A stretch of DNA of 64,000 nucleotides. Origin: Polaromonas sp. (lineage in GTDB: Bacteria > Pseudomonadota > Gammaproteobacteria > Burkholderiales > Burkholderiaceae_C). Positions 60,576-64,000 of the stretch are shown one piece after another. How positions within the stretch are numbered: position 1 is the stretch's first letter; each line of letters begins with the position of its first letter. Position numbers and translations under genes: made by a program. The stretch is from positions 43,791 through 107,790 of the forward strand of contig JAUXPP010000057.1 of the NCBI GenBank assembly GCA_030683705.1, written 5' to 3'. Below the pieces are notes generated by a model that was not told the origin of the DNA, searched no databases, and worked only from the letters and a program-made list of their open reading frames with translations.

Positions 60576-60946
60576 AGTCTTACATCAGCAGATGTTCCCT
60601 GACTATACGGAAAGCAACACTACACGAATATCCTAATTCGGCGTAAACACAGGCTATAACCGATGATCGAGTGCTCTGGTACTAGATTTATGAATGTTAA
60701 GCGCATTTCCATCTAGTGGTAGCTTACTTTGAATGTTGAGTTCCGCCGAAACCTGAGCCATTTAGCGCAGAAATTTCCATCCAAACCTGACCCACGTAGG
60801 CACTACGCGGCTTGTTTTCAAAACAGGAGGAATTAGGTGTAATAGACGTGGCGATTGAATGCGAAATCACGATCCGAGAAATTTGCATGTGATACCGCAC
60901 TGCGACTGCAGCCGGGAAAGCTGCCTTCTTCGCAGCACCGTGGCGG
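60576..60946. other. AT-richer non-coding region
   Basis: This gap has visibly lower GC than its surroundings. It holds two direct AAACCTGASCCA repeats that look like the end of an IS21-type element and, beyond that, nothing I recognise. A minus-strand open frame (60724-61170) runs antisense to the antitoxin remnant and has no family features. Confidence 0.6.
60748..60795. mobile_element. Probable IS21-family end remnant
   Basis: On the minus strand TGGGTCAGGTTTGG (60782-60795) and ATGGCTCAGGTTTC (60748-60761) are two direct repeats 34 bp apart. Tandem GGGTCAGTTT-type repeats mark IS21-family ends. No istA or istB gene is present, so only a fragment would remain. Confidence 0.45.
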
Positions 60947-61027
60947 TTGGCGGCTTCGAATGTAGAGTCAGTAATTTCCATGATCTCTGTACAGTTGGGC
61001 GCAATGCAAATCTTTGGGGAATCGATT

Positions 61028-61222
61028 GTGTCCAATAAAATTGAAGTCGCCGAACTCCCTGAGTTCGATGCAGCCGAATATCTGAAGAACGAAGAAGATG
61101 TGGCGGCGTACCTGACAACCGTGCTTGAAGACGACGACCCGGCGCTGCTGGCCGCCGCCATCGGTGACATAGACCGAGCGCGAGGAATGTCGCAGTTTGC
61201 AAAGGGGTCCTCTTCCTCATGA
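61028..61222 (+). pseudogene. Truncated addiction-module antitoxin (HigA-like, COG3636)
   Basis: 64 residues from a GTG at 61028 with GGGGA seven bases upstream; an ATG at 61004 is an alternative. The family front is clear: FDAAEYLKNEEDVAAYLTTVLEDDDPALLAAAIGDI and RARGMSQFAK. In intact members the helix-turn-helix continues for about 35 residues (ETGLSRESLYKAL), but here it ends in GSSSS and a stop. No toxin gene is adjacent. It is a remnant of a type II toxin-antitoxin pair and probably cannot bind DNA. Confidence 0.72.
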
Positions 61223-61546
61223 ACGGGTTAGGGCGGTTTCACTTGCAGGCAGCCTAGTCAATCATTAGTAGCCGCTCATAGTCAGGACTGCCGGCTTCAT
61301 GCCCAACCGGTAAGGACCCACACGTTTACGCGATCTACTTAGCGCATTTCGATTCTCAAAATTCTTCGAAAAGTATATATACCGACATATAAACTTTTGA
61401 GCTCGACTTTCGGCCGGCAGGTTCCCCAAAGAGGCAATTGTTTCACGGAAAAAAAGCCCTGAATTGTGGGTTTTGTTCCAATAAATCAATGACTTAAAAG
61501 TTTCGGCCTAAAAGTCGTGAAACATTACGATTCTGGCCGCTCAGCT
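61223..61546. other. AT-rich non-coding region
   Basis: No supported gene is visible. A 74-codon minus-strand frame (61265-61489) has no ribosome site and no recognisable domain. The base composition (long A/T runs near 61360-61500) is unlike the rest of the window, consistent with transferred DNA. Confidence 0.55.
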
Positions 61547-62233
61547 TCAATCTCCCGGGCGGATCACGGTCCCATTGAGGTCCGTGATCCCGCAAAAACC
61601 AACCCCGAAGGCCTGGTGGCCCAGCTTCTCCCACTGCCGGCGATAGTCTTGGGTCACATGATGATGGCCGTGAAAAGAGGCCCGGACCTTGAGACTCCTG
61701 GCCAGCTCGTCCAAGGCTGCGAAGCCATGGTGATGGGCGCTCGGGGCCTCATGGGTCACTAGCACGTCGGCTCGTTGTTTGGCCAGTTCAGCGTAAACGT
61801 CCGGGAAAATCGTGCTGCGGTGCCGCAGTGGCAGCCCATCTCTCCAGCGACCTGCGCGTCCAACAGTGCGCGCGTATTCCTTTGCGGTGAAAGCGCCCCA
61901 AGGCTCAGGTGGTTTCCAGACCTGTCCCCTGAAGATTCCGCCCAGGCCGCCGATCCGAACGCCGGCGATGTTCACCACTCGGCCGTGTAAATTCCTGTGG
62001 GCCAGTTTCGATCCAAAAAGGTTGTCGTAGTCAGTCTCACTGTCGGTGTCGTGGTTCCCATGGATGAACCAGACCTCGGTGCTGTCCAGTATGTCGGCCA
62101 GCTCTTCCTCCAGCGGCCGCTGCGCCTGGACATCTCCCAACAGGACGAGCGCGGCCGGGGCGTGCTCGTACACCGCCTTGATGAGGTGCTCAAACCTGCC
62201 ATGGTTGTCCCCGCAGAAAAAGATTTGCTCCAT
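61547..62233 (-). CDS. Calcineurin-like metallophosphoesterase 1
   Basis: 228 residues. The motifs are CGDNHG (about 7-12, the D-x-H position reading D-N-H), LLGDVQ, FIHGNHDTD, VTHEAPSAHHHG and FHGHHHV. The two-metal site is complete, so the enzyme is likely active on a phosphodiester or phosphomonoester. The substrate is unknown. It is the last gene of an accessory cluster with a second phosphoesterase, a phosphoesterase pseudogene and a HAD_SAK-like gene. Confidence 0.87.
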   Translation of the reverse strand: MEQIFFCGDNHGRFEHLIKAVYEHAPAALVLLGDVQAQRPLEEELADILDSTEVWFIHGNHDTDSETDYDNLFGSKLAHRNLHGRVVNIAGVRIGGLGGIFRGQVWKPPEPWGAFTAKEYARTVGRAGRWRDGLPLRHRSTIFPDVYAELAKQRADVLVTHEAPSAHHHGFAALDELARSLKVRASFHGHHHVTQDYRRQWEKLGHQAFGVGFCGITDLNGTVIRPGD

Positions 62234-62236
62234 CCC

Positions 62237-62482
62237 CTAGTCTTCGTCCTTGTCCTTGTAGGGACGCCCTAGCTCTGGCATCACCCACTGTTCCGCGCTG
62301 AAGTCCCTCTCTATGAAGTTTGCTGCCGCATAAGTAACGTCATCTGCAGTTGGGTAATGCATCAATATTTCGTCAAGTTGGCGGGCAAGATCGCTTGGCA
62401 GCTCATCTCTCCTTGCGGAGCATTGAGCCAGGAATTCAGCTGCGAGTCGCAGGGCGCGCGTTCTCTCATAGGGTTCTGTCAT
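62237..62482 (-). CDS. Small conserved hypothetical protein (BPSL0761-like)
   Basis: 81 residues. It begins MTEPYERTRALRLAAEFLAQ and contains LRHYP-type helix end (ILMHYPTADDV). I recall a BPSL0761 family with the front YERTRAL and a motif RHYP, which fits. The function is unknown. It ends three bases before the metallophosphoesterase 1 start, so they are probably co-transcribed. Confidence 0.65.
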   Translation of the reverse strand: MTEPYERTRALRLAAEFLAQCSARRDELPSDLARQLDEILMHYPTADDVTYAAANFIERDFSAEQWVMPELGRPYKDKDED

Positions 62483-62491
62483 TTTTTTTTC

Positions 62492-62777
62492 TCAAAATTC
62501 GACCAGGAGGGTCGGGTTAAAGCGGGCGTTTTCCCACGTGTTTCGTTCGTAGCAGCTCGTCGTTGAGGTGGGGCCAATAGTGGTCGTAAAACTCATGGTT
62601 GCCTGCGATGTAAATCACTGGTTTTTTGGTGAATGTGCGCCTGGCTCCCAGCGATACCCTTGTGGATATCGCCGGCAAGCACACCAGGTCAGCCTGCTCG
62701 GCCGCGGCCGCATCTGGCTCGAAGCTGGCAAGCTCCAAGTGCAAATCTGACAGGATGTGGAGCCGAATCACCGGCAT
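62492..62777 (-). pseudogene. Mosaic metallophosphoesterase pseudogene
   Basis: It starts at the ATG at 62777 (MPVIRLHILSDLHLELASF). The next motif is broken: LVCLPAISTRVSLGA. Adding one base restores LAGDIHKGIAGSQA, the GD metal motif, then the frame shifts again to KKPVIYIAGNHEFYDHY. After about 75 codons, sequence for the domain centre is missing, and the +1 frame (to the TGA at 62492) encodes WENARFNPTLLVEF, which matches the C-terminus of the neighbouring phosphoesterase (ENKWFNPKLVVDL). The gene has two frameshifts and a large internal deletion. It overlaps the end of the intact phosphoesterase gene by ten bases. Confidence 0.75.
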
Positions 62778-63676
62778 CCCGACAACCGCGGGAAATTGCG
62801 GGGATCGGGTCCATCGTCGGGATCGTCCAGGTCAACGACCAGCTTGGGGTTGAACCACTTGTTCTCGTACTCATTAGGAAGCCATCCAAATGGATATCCC
62901 CTCGGATTTGCCATCACCCGCACAGAGCGTTTCGAGTCGCCGATCCGGTAGTTGCTGCTCGAATGCGTGTGGCCATGGATCCAGAGCCGGGCACCCAGCA
63001 GAACTTCACGATCAACGTGACTGCCATAAATCGCTGTCAGCGGATCATTTAAGTAGTCTGGATCGCACGAGCTCTTGTGAGGAAAATGGTGCGTCACCAC
63101 GATCGTTCGGTCAGGATCGCCCTTTGGCAGCTCGGACCTAAGCCATGCCATGCTGGCCTGGTGCCGTCCAAGCGTGTGCGTGGCCGTGAGCTTTCGGCTC
63201 CAGCGAACCGGTCTGAGCTTGCCGTCTCCATACTCCATGAACGCGGCAACCTCGGGCGGCTGAAGAGTGGTTGCTTTGATCTGCCTGAAGTCGTTGAGAC
63301 ACTTCTCCGCATGGATCATGTTTTGAGCCCGCGTGCCCCTGCCGAAGTAATCAAAATCGGTCCAGAGGGTGCAGCCCAGAAACCGGTAGCCGTCGATGGT
63401 GACGGCATCGTTTTCGAGGAAGTGGATGTTGAGGGCCCTGGCTTCCTCGCGCATTGTGTCCAGAAGCTTGTCGAAGTGAAAGCCGTAGAACTCGTGATTG
63501 CCGACAACGTAGACGACAGGCTTGTCCCCAAAGCTATCCCGCGCCCACTGGAGGGCCTCGGTGCCGAGGTCGATGTCACCCGCCAGGACCACCACGTCGG
63601 CAGCCTTGATGGCCTCCTGGTCAACGATGCAGTCAGCATGCTCCAGGTGGATATCGGACATGAAGTGGATCTTCAT
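62768..63676 (-). CDS. Calcineurin-like metallophosphoesterase 2
   Basis: 302 residues from the ATG at 63676. The motifs are MSDIHLEH (D-x-H), LAGDIDLG (GD), VVGNHEFYGF (GNH), VVTHHFPHKSS and IHGHTHSS. All metal ligands are visible. It should hydrolyse a phosphoester; no substrate can be assigned. The start overlaps the stop of the HAD_SAK-like gene by four bases, so the pair is translationally coupled. Confidence 0.9.
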   Translation of the reverse strand: MKIHFMSDIHLEHADCIVDQEAIKAADVVVLAGDIDLGTEALQWARDSFGDKPVVYVVGNHEFYGFHFDKLLDTMREEARALNIHFLENDAVTIDGYRFLGCTLWTDFDYFGRGTRAQNMIHAEKCLNDFRQIKATTLQPPEVAAFMEYGDGKLRPVRWSRKLTATHTLGRHQASMAWLRSELPKGDPDRTIVVTHHFPHKSSCDPDYLNDPLTAIYGSHVDREVLLGARLWIHGHTHSSSNYRIGDSKRSVRVMANPRGYPFGWLPNEYENKWFNPKLVVDLDDPDDGPDPRNFPRLSGCR

Positions 63677-64000
63677 TGCTGCTTCCCTTCGTCTGCTTCG
63701 CGCTCCATGCGCTGGAGGTGGGCCCGAAACTCGACCTTGTTGTCGGGAAGAAAGCCAACGTCGCAGTCGACGATCATGAGACGGGGGTTGTTTGGCCGGA
63801 ACCACCAATCCCGGTCGTCCAACATCAGATAAGGTGTTCCTGGTGGACGGTTCGCCTGGAGCCAGGTCATGCATTCCCACTCACGTACAAACGCTCCTAG
63901 CCCATCAGGGGCTGTTTGGGGATCGGTTACTCGCAGATCTGGCGTGACCCCTATCACCCGCCTTCTGATAGCCATGGAGAAGTGTTCTCGAAGCCCGGCG
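63673..64000 (-). CDS. HAD_SAK-like protein (5' end outside window)
   Basis: About 109 residues are visible; the N-terminal part with the catalytic DxD is beyond the window. The visible pattern GLREHFS, RRRVIGVTPDLR, GAFVREWECMTWLQANRPPGTPYLMLDDRDWWFRPNNPRLMIVDCDVGF matches small HAD-fold proteins named after Swiss-Army-Knife RNA repair proteins. The late LDDRDW gives the second acidic motif. An in-frame ATG at 63975 is inside the domain and not the likely start. The stop overlaps the start of phosphoesterase 2 by four bases. Confidence 0.75.
   Translation of the reverse strand, partial: AGLREHFSMAIRRRVIGVTPDLRVTDPQTAPDGLGAFVREWECMTWLQANRPPGTPYLMLDDRDWWFRPNNPRLMIVDCDVGFLPDNKVEFRAHLQRMEREADEGKQQ

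Noticed and set aside
60724..61170. Minus-strand frame of 148 codons over the antitoxin remnant
   Set aside because: Ser/Ala-rich antisense of the antitoxin with no ribosome site or domain.
61265..61489. 74-codon minus-strand frame in AT-rich DNA
   Set aside because: No ribosome site, no domain and biased residues; more likely non-coding.

Overview
The window looks like chromosome of a Burkholderiales bacterium, most likely Comamonadaceae (Polaromonas, Rhodoferax or Variovorax type). The reasons are the high GC content, the rpsP-rimM-trmD-rplS block, YaeQ, the CobD/CbiB-like protein, and a dispersed repeat with the core ATAGCTGCTTGCGCTTGCCG that I associate from memory with this family. Taxonomy is inference. 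No rRNA, tRNA or CRISPR was seen.

1-18.6 kb is one long minus-strand metal-resistance region. Read from its upstream end it holds a transglutaminase-like protein, a short CDF transporter, a CzcI-like protein, a complete HME-RND tripartite efflux set (outer-membrane factor, adaptor, pump), small periplasmic proteins, a second CzcI-like protein, a second outer-membrane factor, a multicopper oxidase, a Spy-like protein, a cupredoxin, a DUF411 protein, a CusF-like protein, a third CzcI-like protein, an outer-membrane protein, MerP-like and MerT-like proteins, and a P-type ATPase running off the edge. A divergent MerR-family gene at 18.66 kb and a promoter with a 19-bp spacer head the region. Together these genes would bind, oxidise and export copper and probably divalent metals from periplasm and cytoplasm.

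18.6-29.1 kb carries the MerR regulator, a methyltransferase, an EamA exporter with a His-rich tail, an MFS/DsbA operon, a polar amino-acid ABC transporter operon led by its own GntR regulator, and a divergent acyl-CoA ligase.

29.1-44 kb is mixed chromosomal content: a voltage-gated K+ channel, yaeQ, an LLM flavoprotein, a MetE-like protein, a beta-lactamase-fold hydrolase, a cupin, a glycine-zipper protein, DUF427, a universal stress protein, an SDR, an intradiol dioxygenase, a CBS/DUF294 nucleotidyltransferase paired with a DnaQ-like exonuclease, and a Pho-box-preceded DUF47-pit phosphate uptake operon.

44-55 kb is core housekeeping: rpsP-rimM-trmD-rplS, a Nudix CoA pyrophosphatase, a CbiB-like protein, rsgA, pterin dehydratase, an M48 protease, orn and a DEAD-box helicase with a structured leader.

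55-60.6 kb is a GntR-controlled catabolic cluster: beta-hydroxyacid dehydrogenase, Gfo/Idh-SAF oxidoreductase, phytanoyl-CoA dioxygenase-like enzyme, alpha/beta hydrolase and tautomerase. 60.6-64 kb is AT-richer accessory DNA with a probable IS21-type end remnant, a truncated antitoxin, two intact metallophosphoesterases, one mosaic metallophosphoesterase pseudogene, a small conserved protein and a HAD_SAK-like protein cut by the window edge.
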